Assembly: GCA_017999075.1 (NCBI GenBank)
Contig: JAGOBX010000123.1
Location: 1 to 8,847 of the forward strand
Reading direction: 5' to 3'
Source: Candidatus Babelota bacterium
GTDB lineage: Bacteria > JAGOBX01
DNA length: 8,847 bases
Below the pieces are notes generated by a model. The model made no database searches. It was not told the DNA's origin and saw only the letters and a list, made by a program, of their open reading frames with translations. Numbering within the stretch: position 1 is the stretch's first letter; each line of letters begins with the position of its first letter. Made by a program: the position numbers and the translations under genes. Below, piece by piece: positions 1-6,655 of the stretch.

Positions 1-1015
1 AAAGGAACAGTATGGAATACTGAGGAATAATCTGGAAAATCTTATGTATTCGTTTGTTGTTCAGGCTGAAAGAAATATTGACGTCATTATGCCGGGTTTT
101 ACTCATATGCAGCATGCGCAACCTGTATATCTTGGGCATTATCTTTTTGCTTATTATCACAAGTTTAAACGAGATTTGATTAAACTGAGTTTAATTTCGG
201 AAATTTCAAACGAATGTCCTTTAGGCGCAGGAGCTTTAGCCGGAACTTCACATAATATAGACAGGCATTATGTTTCGGAATTATTGGGATTCAACAAACC
301 TACAGACAACAGTATTGATACTGTTTCAGATAGAGATTTTATTATTGATTATTTGTATGTTTGCGCTCTTATAGCTACGCATTTATCTCAAATAAGTGAA
401 GAATTAATTATCTGGTCGTCACAGGAATTTAATTATGTTGCTATAGATGATTCTTTTACTACAGGCAGCAGTATAATGCCGAACAAGAAAAATCCCGATG
501 TTTGCGAATTAACACGGGGAAAATCAGGCCGGATTATTTCAAATCTTAATGCATTGTTTATTATGATAAAAGGATTGCCTCTTGCTTATAATCGCGATCT
601 GCAGGACGACAAAAGAATATTGTTTGAAACTGCAGATTCTATTAATTTGATAATTCCTGTTTTCACCAAAATGATAGAATCATTGAAATTCAATAAAAAT
701 GTTATGTTTAAATCGCTGAAAAAAGGATTTATTGAGGCAACTGATATAGCTGATTATCTTGTTAATAAAAATGTTCCGTTCAGAGAAGCTCATCATATAA
801 GCGGTAATTTGGTGAAATATGCTGTTTCAAATCAAAAATCTTTACAGGATTTAAGTTTGGATGAGTTTATGTCTTTTTCAGAAAAATTTTCAGATGACAT
901 ATTTAAAACGATAGATTTTAAAAATATTGTTGAATCTCGGAAATCATATGGTTCCGCATCTCTAAAAAATGTAAAACTTCAAATTAAAAACGCTAAGAAA
1001 TTTTTAAATTTATAA
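1..1015 (+). CDS. argH: Argininosuccinate lyase, 5'-truncated by the window edge
   Basis: This enzyme splits argininosuccinate into arginine and fumarate, the last step of arginine synthesis, in the cytoplasm as a homotetramer. The reading frame is open from base 2 with no start before the window edge. The ATG at 44 is internal, because the residues upstream of it ([15 protein letters not shown]) already fit the family helix. About 338 residues are visible of a usual 450-470, so roughly the first quarter is missing. Family motifs are clear: [11 protein letters not shown] with the conserved TH (His codon 104-106), then [10 protein letters not shown]-like [21 protein letters not shown], the fumarase/aspartase signature [12 protein letters not shown] at 464-499 with the catalytic serine loop, and YNRDLQDDK. 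The C-terminal helical domain is complete and ends at TAA. No defect is seen. The slipin gene follows after 31 bases. Identification is very secure; whether argG lies upstream cannot be seen. Confidence 0.97.
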   Translation, partial: KEQYGILRNNLENLMYSFVVQAERNIDVIMPGFTHMQHAQPVYLGHYLFAYYHKFKRDLIKLSLISEISNECPLGAGALAGTSHNIDRHYVSELLGFNKPTDNSIDTVSDRDFIIDYLYVCALIATHLSQISEELIIWSSQEFNYVAIDDSFTTGSSIMPNKKNPDVCELTRGKSGRIISNLNALFIMIKGLPLAYNRDLQDDKRILFETADSINLIIPVFTKMIESLKFNKNVMFKSLKKGFIEATDIADYLVNKNVPFREAHHISGNLVKYAVSNQKSLQDLSLDEFMSFSEKFSDDIFKTIDFKNIVESRKSYGSASLKNVKLQIKNAKKFLNL

Positions 1016-1030
1016 ATTTATAATTTTTTC

Positions 1031-1036
1031 AGGAGG
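1031..1036 (+). promoter_or_regulatory. Strong Shine-Dalgarno site for the slipin gene
   Basis: A perfect AGGAGG lies 10 bases before the ATG at 1047. It is the best ribosome binding site in the window. It fixes the slipin start and shows that the host uses canonical anti-SD initiation. Confidence 0.85.
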
Positions 1037-1046
1037 ATGGTTTAAA

Positions 1047-1790
1047 ATGCAAGGTATTCTTTTTTTAGTTGTTATAGGAGTTATGTTTTTGTTTTCTTCG
1101 ATAAAAATAGTTAAGGAATATGAACGAGGAGTTGTATTTCGTCTTGGACGCCTGGTAGGGGCACGAGGTCCAGGATTGTTTTTGTTGATTCCAGCTATAG
1201 AAAAAATGGTAAAAGTTGATTTGCGTACTGTAACAATGGATGTCCCATCGCAAGAAATTATAACTAAAGATAATGTTCCTGTAAGAGTTAACGCTGTTGT
1301 ATATTTTAGAATTCTGAATCCTGAAAATGCAATAGTAAAGGTTGAAAATTATTATGTTGCAACATCCCAGATTGCGCAGACGACATTACGCAGCGTTTTA
1401 GGACAGTCTGAACTTGATGAACTTCTTACAGCAAGAGAAAAAATTAATCTTGAACTTCAGAAAATTATTGATGATCAAACTGATCCATGGGGAATAAAGG
1501 TTTCAGTGGTTGAAGTTAAAGATGTTGAACTTCCGGATACAATGAAACGCGCTATGGCTAAGCAGGCTGAAGCAGAACGAGAACGCCGCGCTAAAATAAT
1601 CAGCGCTGAAGGAGAATTCCAGTCGTCTCAGAAATTGCTTGAAGCAGCTCAGGTTATTGAACAGTCTCCGGCTACTCTTCAATTAAGATTTTTGCAGACT
1701 GTAAGAGAAATAGCTTCTGAAAATAATTCTGTAACTTTTTTTCCTATACCTTTGGAATTATTTAAAGGAATGTTGTCCAAAGAAAAATAA
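1047..1790 (+). CDS. Slipin family protein (stomatin-like SPFH membrane protein)
   Basis: Membrane-anchored SPFH-domain protein of the slipin (bacterial/archaeal stomatin) family. Such proteins form oligomeric scaffolds in the membrane and often work with an NfeD partner or membrane proteases. The 247 residues are close to the usual 250-260. Residues 1-22 form one hydrophobic anchor. The SPFH domain follows with [11 protein letters not shown] near 25-35, GPGLFLLIP near 42-50, [20 protein letters not shown] near 57-76, and the [16 protein letters not shown] segment near 112-127. An Ala/Glu/Arg-rich stretch from about 163 to 205 ([16 protein letters not shown]) should form the oligomerising coiled coil. 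The tail has the conserved FFPIPLEL motif. The start is supported by AGGAGG. No nfeD gene adjoins it: argH is upstream and a cyclic amidohydrolase lies 17 bases downstream. The family is certain; the specific role is unknown. Confidence 0.93.
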   Translation: MQGILFLVVIGVMFLFSSIKIVKEYERGVVFRLGRLVGARGPGLFLLIPAIEKMVKVDLRTVTMDVPSQEIITKDNVPVRVNAVVYFRILNPENAIVKVENYYVATSQIAQTTLRSVLGQSELDELLTAREKINLELQKIIDDQTDPWGIKVSVVEVKDVELPDTMKRAMAKQAEAERERRAKIISAEGEFQSSQKLLEAAQVIEQSPATLQLRFLQTVREIASENNSVTFFPIPLELFKGMLSKEK

Positions 1791-1807
1791 AAGAACGGTT
1801 GAAATTT

Positions 1808-3115
1808 ATGAAAACATTGTTGAAAAATTGCAGACTTGTGTTAGAAAACCGTGTTGCAGATTCTGATTTGCTGATTGAAAACGATAGAATTTCAAAAATT
1901 TCTGATAATATCAAATCTGCTGGAATTGATAATACAATTGATATTAAAAAAAAAATTGTGTTTCCCGGAGCTGTAGATCCGCATATTCATCTTGAACTTA
2001 ATCTTGGACCGGGCAGAATGTCATCTGATACTTTTGAATCAGGAACTGCCGCAGCATTAAACGGCGGAGTTACCACAGTGTTTGATTTTGCCCATCAAGA
2101 ACTGCCCGGAGAAACTCTGCTGAATGCATATCAAAGATCGAAAAAAAATTCTGTTTCGGCAAAAAACCGGCTGTATTTTCATTCTGGAATAATGAATTTA
2201 TCTGATAATCTGGAAGAACAGATTGACCGCGTTTTCAAGGCAGGAGTGAAATCATTTAAAATTTATATGAATTCTGTAAAAACAAATTCGGAATTTCTTT
2301 ATAGAGCCATAAAAAAAATCAGCAGCCTTAAAGGTAAAATTCTGTTGCATTGTGAAGATGCAGTTATAATAGAATATTTGAAAAAAAAGCTGCATAATGA
2401 AAATAAGCGGGGGTGCGGAAATATTCCTGCAAGCAGGCCTGATTATCTTGAATTGTATTCAATTGCAAATGCTGCAATTTTAGCGGAAAATCTGGATGCT
2501 GAAATTTATGTGGTTCATTTGTCAACTGCGTCAGGAGCTGAATATATAAAACAAATGCAGAAGCAGGGCGTGAAAATCAGCGCTGAAACATGCGCTCAAT
2601 ATCTCCTGCTTACAGATGATATTTATAAAAAAAAAGATGGATTTCTTTTTACATGCACTCCTCCTTTCAGAAAAAAACGCGACAATGAAGTTTTATGGGA
2701 TTCCATTAAAAATGAGACTATAAAGTTTATTTCAACAGATCATTGTCCTTTTTTGAAAAAACAGAAACAACGATTCAGCGGCAGTTTTGTTGATTATGTT
2801 TATGGACTTCCAGGCGTAGAATTTTCTCCTGTTCTTATGATTTCGGAAATGAGAAAACGAAAATTTGATTATTCCAAGATCAGCAGGCTGCTTTCCACGA
2901 ATGCGGCAAAATATTTTGAATTGTATCCTGAAATAGGGGTTATTAAAGCAGGAAGCAAAGCTGATTTATTTGTTTATAATCCTGACTGCAGGCAAAAACT
3001 GTCATGCAGGAATTGGAAAACAAACTGTGATTTTTATCAGTTTGAAAACAGGGTTGTAGATGGAAAAATAGAAATTGTAATTTTTGATGGGGAAATCGTA
3101 AAAAACATCGGATAG
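1808..3115 (+). CDS. Hydantoinase/dihydropyrimidinase-family cyclic amidohydrolase
   Basis: A metal-dependent amidohydrolase that opens cyclic amides or ureides; the true substrate is unknown. The ATG at 1808 (435 aa) is preferred to an in-frame TTG at 1799, because MKTLLKNCRLVLENRVADSDLLIEN is the family's normal N-terminus; no good SD precedes either. All binuclear-centre ligands are visible (ATG numbering): H59 and H61 in DPHIHLEL, K151 in SFKIYM (the lysine carbamylated in this family), H181 in LLHCED, H237 in VVHLS, D311 in STDHCPF. HxHLEL, AETCAQYL, CTPPFR and LPGVE resemble hydantoinase/dihydropyrimidinase more than dihydroorotase, which carries HxHxR. The tyrosine five residues after the lysine in hydantoinases is absent (serine here), so dihydropyrimidinase activity should not be assumed. 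A C-terminal beta-sandwich element (GVIKAGSKADLFVYNP) is present. Probably co-transcribed with the slipin gene. Confidence 0.85.
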   Translation: MKTLLKNCRLVLENRVADSDLLIENDRISKISDNIKSAGIDNTIDIKKKIVFPGAVDPHIHLELNLGPGRMSSDTFESGTAAALNGGVTTVFDFAHQELPGETLLNAYQRSKKNSVSAKNRLYFHSGIMNLSDNLEEQIDRVFKAGVKSFKIYMNSVKTNSEFLYRAIKKISSLKGKILLHCEDAVIIEYLKKKLHNENKRGCGNIPASRPDYLELYSIANAAILAENLDAEIYVVHLSTASGAEYIKQMQKQGVKISAETCAQYLLLTDDIYKKKDGFLFTCTPPFRKKRDNEVLWDSIKNETIKFISTDHCPFLKKQKQRFSGSFVDYVYGLPGVEFSPVLMISEMRKRKFDYSKISRLLSTNAAKYFELYPEIGVIKAGSKADLFVYNPDCRQKLSCRNWKTNCDFYQFENRVVDGKIEIVIFDGEIVKNIG

Positions 3116-3174
3116 AATTTTTATTTCGCTGAATAAAAAGTATCAAAAATTGTAAATTTATTTTTTTATATAGC

Positions 3175-3186
3175 GAATAATTATTC
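3175..3186. repeat. Perfect 12-base palindrome GAATAATTATTC
   Basis: GAATAATTATTC is its own reverse complement and ends four bases before the TATAAT at 3191. The position would suit an operator overlapping the -35/spacer region of a promoter for the flippase gene. Chance palindromes are common in DNA this AT-rich, so the function is only an inference. Confidence 0.35.
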
Positions 3187-3190
3187 TTAA

Positions 3191-3196
3191 TATAAT
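3191..3196 (+). promoter_or_regulatory. Candidate -10 box (TATAAT) for the polysaccharide operon
   Basis: An exact TATAAT lies 39 bases before the preferred flippase ATG at 3236, which would give a leader of about 30 bases. No good TTGACA-like box sits 16-18 bases upstream (ATATAG at the 17-base spacing), and there is no TG extension. The call rests on the hexamer, its place in the only sizeable gap, and the change of gene function across it. Confidence 0.35.
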
Positions 3197-3235
3197 ATTT
3201 TGCATTTTGTTCAGCCATGAAATGATTTGTTGAAT

Positions 3236-4693
3236 ATGAATAAAACCCGCAAAGAATTTATTTCTAACAATATTTTGATTTTCAGTATACAAATATTGGT
3301 CTATATAAAAGGCATATTTTTAATGCCTTTGCTTATAAAGAATGTCGGCGCAACTTTTTACGGCGGATACGCTCTTCTGATTTCTACATTCGGATTTATA
3401 TTCGGTATTTCATCATTGGGTTCGGGTTTTAAAATCAACAGATACCTTCCATCCACTCAGGATTTAAAAAAAAGGAAAGAAATATTTTATACGGCATTTT
3501 ATTTTAATTTTTTCAGCATACTTATATTATCTGTTGTATTCACATTATTTTCCGGATTGTTTAAACAGATTTTTTTTAAAAATTCTCTGGAATTTACAAG
3601 TTCAATAATTATACTCGCTTTGTCAGGAAATTTAATTCATCACTATTTTACAAATTATTTCAGATACACTCACAGGCTTGTTCATTATGCTGCTGCTGCT
3701 GTAATTGTACCATACCTGTTTATATTGATAGTTTTGTTTTTAGTATGGAAAGATAAACCTATAACTTTGAATCTGCTGGTTATATCGAATTTTGTTTCTA
3801 TTACAATACCCGGATGCATACTTATATTTTTGACGGCTAAAGAAATAGGAATATGGGTGAAACCTAATTTTAAATTACTTGCTGAAGATATTAAAGTCGG
3901 CAGCCCGCTTGCATTGAATTATGTATTTGATTTTGTATTAAGTGCAGGTGACAGATATGTTATATCATATTTTTTAAGCATTACAGCGGTTGCTCATTAT
4001 AACCCTGCTTATACTCTTGGAAGTTTTATTATTTTAGTTCCTAAAGTATTAAGCGCAGCTGTTCAGCCTCAGTTAGCCAAAGCATTCGATGGAGGAGATA
4101 TTGAAACAGTAAGAAAATTGATGCTATATTCTCTTAAACTGTTTATATGGCTGGTTTTGCCGTTCATAGCGGCAACTGCTTTAGTTTCTAAACCGATACT
4201 GGAATTACTTGCTAATAAAGAAATAGCATCTGCTGCAAATATTATCACTCCTGTTGTCTCTCTTGGTTCATTGTTTTACGGTCTTAACCTGATTCAGGGT
4301 TTTTTGCTTTTTTTAAATCTGAAAACAAAAGAAATATTTTATGTAAATGTTTTTTCGGCATTTTTGAATGTTATTCTGAATATCATATTTATTTCGATTT
4401 TTAAAAATATTATTGTCGCTGCTTTTACGACACTGGCGTGTTATATGATCACATTTTTTTATATACGTAGTCTGATAAAAAAATATATAACTCTTGATTT
4501 GAGTGAAATAAAATTTTATGTTCTTAAATTAGTTCCGGTTATAGCTGTATGGTCGGTATTGCTTTATTATTTGAATTCAGGATTTCAATTGAATATTTTG
4601 ATAAAAGTATTAATTGGATTTGTTTTATACTTAATAATGTCGGTAATTTCAGGTGTTGTAAATGTTAAAGAATTTAAAATTATCAAAAAATAA
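3236..4693 (+). CDS. Wzx-type polysaccharide/O-antigen flippase (MOP superfamily)
   Basis: Polytopic inner-membrane protein that would flip lipid-linked oligosaccharide to the outer face. It is 485 residues from ATG 3236, the usual size (400-500). Two in-frame TTG codons lie just upstream (3227, 3230), with a stop at 3218. ATG is preferred because MNKTRKEF is a typical short cytoplasmic lead; no clear SD is seen. About 14 hydrophobic segments can be counted, beginning with NILIFSIQILVYIKGIFLM and ending with LIGFVLYLIMSVISGV, as in the MATE/MOP fold. The pattern of an early YGGYALLIS segment and an internal second half starting near GSPLALNYVFDFVLSAGDRYVISYFL matches Wzx/RfbX proteins. A glycosyltransferase gene starts six bases after the stop. 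This looks like the first gene of the surface-glycan operon. Substrate cannot be read from sequence. A teichoic/exopolysaccharide exporter of the same fold is the alternative. Confidence 0.9.
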   Translation: MNKTRKEFISNNILIFSIQILVYIKGIFLMPLLIKNVGATFYGGYALLISTFGFIFGISSLGSGFKINRYLPSTQDLKKRKEIFYTAFYFNFFSILILSVVFTLFSGLFKQIFFKNSLEFTSSIIILALSGNLIHHYFTNYFRYTHRLVHYAAAAVIVPYLFILIVLFLVWKDKPITLNLLVISNFVSITIPGCILIFLTAKEIGIWVKPNFKLLAEDIKVGSPLALNYVFDFVLSAGDRYVISYFLSITAVAHYNPAYTLGSFIILVPKVLSAAVQPQLAKAFDGGDIETVRKLMLYSLKLFIWLVLPFIAATALVSKPILELLANKEIASAANIITPVVSLGSLFYGLNLIQGFLLFLNLKTKEIFYVNVFSAFLNVILNIIFISIFKNIIVAAFTTLACYMITFFYIRSLIKKYITLDLSEIKFYVLKLVPVIAVWSVLLYYLNSGFQLNILIKVLIGFVLYLIMSVISGVVNVKEFKIIKK

Positions 4694-4699
4694 ATAATT

Positions 4700-6655
4700 A
4701 TGTCGTTATCAACAAATACGCTGATTGTATGCAGAGATATATCTGATTTTAAGCGGCTGAACTCTTTTAAAAAGTATTCTGACCGCAGATATATACTTGC
4801 ATCTGATTCAATCAGTCTTCATAAAAATTGTAAAAAAATAAATTGGATCGATTCCGATGTTTGGCTTGAAGACAGCAGAAGTTCATTTTCTGTTTTAAAT
4901 GAAGTTCTTAAATTGATTGATTCAGTAAATTTATTTTTAAAAAATATATCCGAAAATGATTCGCTGGGGTTGCCTCAAAATTTGTTTTACTGGATATATC
5001 ATGTTGAAGGCGGCAAAACAACTCAAAGTATCCAGGATTCAGTATTGCTGATAGAATCATATTCTAGATTATTTAAAGAAAATGATATAATCGAAGTTAT
5101 TATAATTGGAAACAGGAAATTTTATTTTGAAAATATGATATTGATTGAAACTGCAAAAAAATTAAATATAAAGGCAACCCTGATTGATTTTTTTTATATT
5201 AAGATGTTTTCTGCTTTTTTATTTGATATAATAAAATATTCGATAAAAAATATGGTTCATTCTGTAGCAGTAACATCATATTTAATGAAAAAAAATTTTT
5301 TTGCAATATTAAAAAAACAAATGTTTGATGAAAATAAGGAAAAATTCGAGATACTTTTTCAACTATGCGGAAATGCTAAAAAACATCAGGAAAATATTAT
5401 TCCTATAATGAAAGAACTTAATAAAATAGGGTATGAATCAATTGCTTTGTGCTGGCGTGCGAAACTTGCCGCTAAGTATTTGACAGAGGTTGAAAAACTT
5501 AAGGTTGCGGAGCTTGAATATTTAATTCCATTCGGAACATTGATAAAAACTTGTTTTTATTCATTAATAACAATATTTAAATTGAAAAAAATATATACCA
5601 GGTTTTCTGAATTTCCGGAAATTAATTATAATGGCGTTAAACTGGACAGAATATTGATGCGCGGTATAATATTTTTTTTGTTTTCAGAAATTCCTATGAG
5701 ATATAAATTTGATTGCGCGGTTAAAAAATATTTTTTAACCCATCACCCTGTGGCAGTAAAATTATGGGGCGGCGGTTATGTAATGGAAGGAAGTTTGCTC
5801 AATGATAATATTGAAAAATTACCGCCGAATTCGATGCCGGCGAGATTATACTGGTTTTGGCTGATTGGAGGTCCGGTACATTCAAGAAATATCAGTTATG
5901 TTGATTTATTTTTGACTGCCGGAGACATTCAAAAAAAATATTTGATTGACTTAGGTATTCCTGAAAACAGGATAAAACTGACAGGGATGTTCCGTTATAC
6001 TGATTTGTCAGGGTTTAAAAATAAATATTCTGTTGATGATTCTAAAACAATTTTAAATATAAAAAATAAATATAAATTAAATATAACTTATGATTTAAGC
6101 AACAGCGCCAGAGGAAATCAGTCTGTTTTTGAACAAATTCAAATATTAGAATTTTTATTTGGTTTTGCTAAAAATAATCCTGAAATATCACTTATTATTA
6201 AGCCCCATCCTTACTGCAATGTTGAAGATTATTTGTCGTTGTTTAATGAATATAATTTATCAAATTTTTATTTAATAGATAAAACGACTCTTCCATATCA
6301 TTGCCTTAATTTTGCCGATGTTTTTATAACAAAAATTTCTACTATGGGACTTGAATCTATGTTGTTTGAAAAGCCTATTCTGATTATTCTGCTTGATAAT
6401 GAAAAAAATTGGCGGTTATATGAAGATGCAGCCGAATATTTCTATTCTACTGACGAATGCGGAAATTTTTTAAAAAAAATTTTAGCTGATGAAGAATTTA
6501 AAAAAAAATGGACAGATGAAACAGTCCGGAAACAAAAAAAATTTTTAAAAAGATTTTTTGGAATAAAAACTGAAAATGCAGCAGCTGCAGGAGCTGCTGC
6601 CATCGATGATTATTTGAATCAGAAAGTTGAAAAAGGAAAAAAATATGATTATTAA
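4700..6655 (+). CDS. GT-B-like surface carbohydrate glycosyltransferase with extra N-terminal domain
   Basis: A 651-residue cytoplasmic protein of the surface-carbohydrate transferase type, related in motif layout to CDP-glycerol phosphotransferases, Kdo transferases and bacterial sialyl/polysialyltransferases; donor and acceptor are unknown. Three parts can be seen. Residues 1 to about 200 form a Rossmann-like region I do not recognise (FYWIYHVEGGK, VIIIGNRKFY). Residues about 213-400 start with EILFQLCGNAKKHQENIIPIM, like a GT-B N-domain. Residues about 400-650 form the nucleotide-sugar domain, with FLTAGDIQKKYLIDLGIP, RIKLTGMFRYTD, a KPHP motif (H503), and ADVFITKISTMGLESM (D540, S547, E552), the HP and S/T-x-x-x-E pair of this group. 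The end is alanine-rich (AAAAGAAA), encoded by a GC-rich hairpin. ATG 4700 follows the flippase stop by six bases with no SD, suggesting coupling. The last 11 bases overlap the next gene. Confidence 0.82.
   Translation: MSLSTNTLIVCRDISDFKRLNSFKKYSDRRYILASDSISLHKNCKKINWIDSDVWLEDSRSSFSVLNEVLKLIDSVNLFLKNISENDSLGLPQNLFYWIYHVEGGKTTQSIQDSVLLIESYSRLFKENDIIEVIIIGNRKFYFENMILIETAKKLNIKATLIDFFYIKMFSAFLFDIIKYSIKNMVHSVAVTSYLMKKNFFAILKKQMFDENKEKFEILFQLCGNAKKHQENIIPIMKELNKIGYESIALCWRAKLAAKYLTEVEKLKVAELEYLIPFGTLIKTCFYSLITIFKLKKIYTRFSEFPEINYNGVKLDRILMRGIIFFLFSEIPMRYKFDCAVKKYFLTHHPVAVKLWGGGYVMEGSLLNDNIEKLPPNSMPARLYWFWLIGGPVHSRNISYVDLFLTAGDIQKKYLIDLGIPENRIKLTGMFRYTDLSGFKNKYSVDDSKTILNIKNKYKLNITYDLSNSARGNQSVFEQIQILEFLFGFAKNNPEISLIIKPHPYCNVEDYLSLFNEYNLSNFYLIDKTTLPYHCLNFADVFITKISTMGLESMLFEKPILIILLDNEKNWRLYEDAAEYFYSTDECGNFLKKILADEEFKKKWTDETVRKQKKFLKRFFGIKTENAAAAGAAAIDDYLNQKVEKGKKYDY
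6578..6600 (+). repeat. GC-rich inverted repeat, 9-bp stem with 5-base loop
   Basis: GCAGCAGCT at 6578-6586 pairs perfectly with AGCTGCTGC at 6592-6600 around the loop GCAGG. It lies inside the end of the glycosyltransferase gene, 44 bases before the next ATG (6645). No T run follows, so it is not an intrinsic terminator. It encodes the AAAAGAAA run, so the hairpin may simply follow from alanine codon choice. A role in mRNA stability or coupling is possible but unproven. Confidence 0.5.
6633..6637 (+). promoter_or_regulatory. Shine-Dalgarno AAGGA deciding the start at 6645
   Basis: AAGGA ends seven bases before the ATG at 6645, inside the coding end of the upstream gene. It favours that ATG over the in-frame TTG at 6627, which lies upstream of the site and has no comparable motif at the right distance. 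Confidence 0.7.

Larger units (their letters stand above)
3116..3235. other. Intergenic region between metabolic and polysaccharide blocks
   Basis: About 120 bases without a credible gene, very AT-rich. It contains a TATAAT hexamer, a 12-base palindrome and a spaced inverted repeat, listed separately. An A/T-only hairpin at 3147-3159 precedes seven T residues but is too weak to call a terminator. There is no tRNA-like structure and no GC-rich stem. It is the only gap over 100 bases in the window and the likeliest place for the polysaccharide operon promoter. Confidence 0.6.

Noticed and set aside
1065-1253. 62-codon minus-strand open frame
   Set aside because: Antisense to the well-supported slipin gene; aromatic-rich composition with no family features.
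3147-3167. Possible intrinsic terminator after the amidohydrolase (AAATT/AATTT hairpin then seven T)
   Set aside because: The five-base stem is made only of A/T pairs and would be too unstable; chance is likely in this region.
2943-3218. 91-codon minus-strand open frame reaching into the 3116-3235 gap
   Set aside because: Mostly antisense to the conserved C-terminus of the amidohydrolase, Lys/Phe/Gln-rich low-complexity protein, no SD or recognisable motif.
5823-5842. CGCCG...CGGCG inverted repeat within the glycosyltransferase gene
   Set aside because: Only five pairs with a ten-base loop inside a conserved coding stretch; nothing suggests function.
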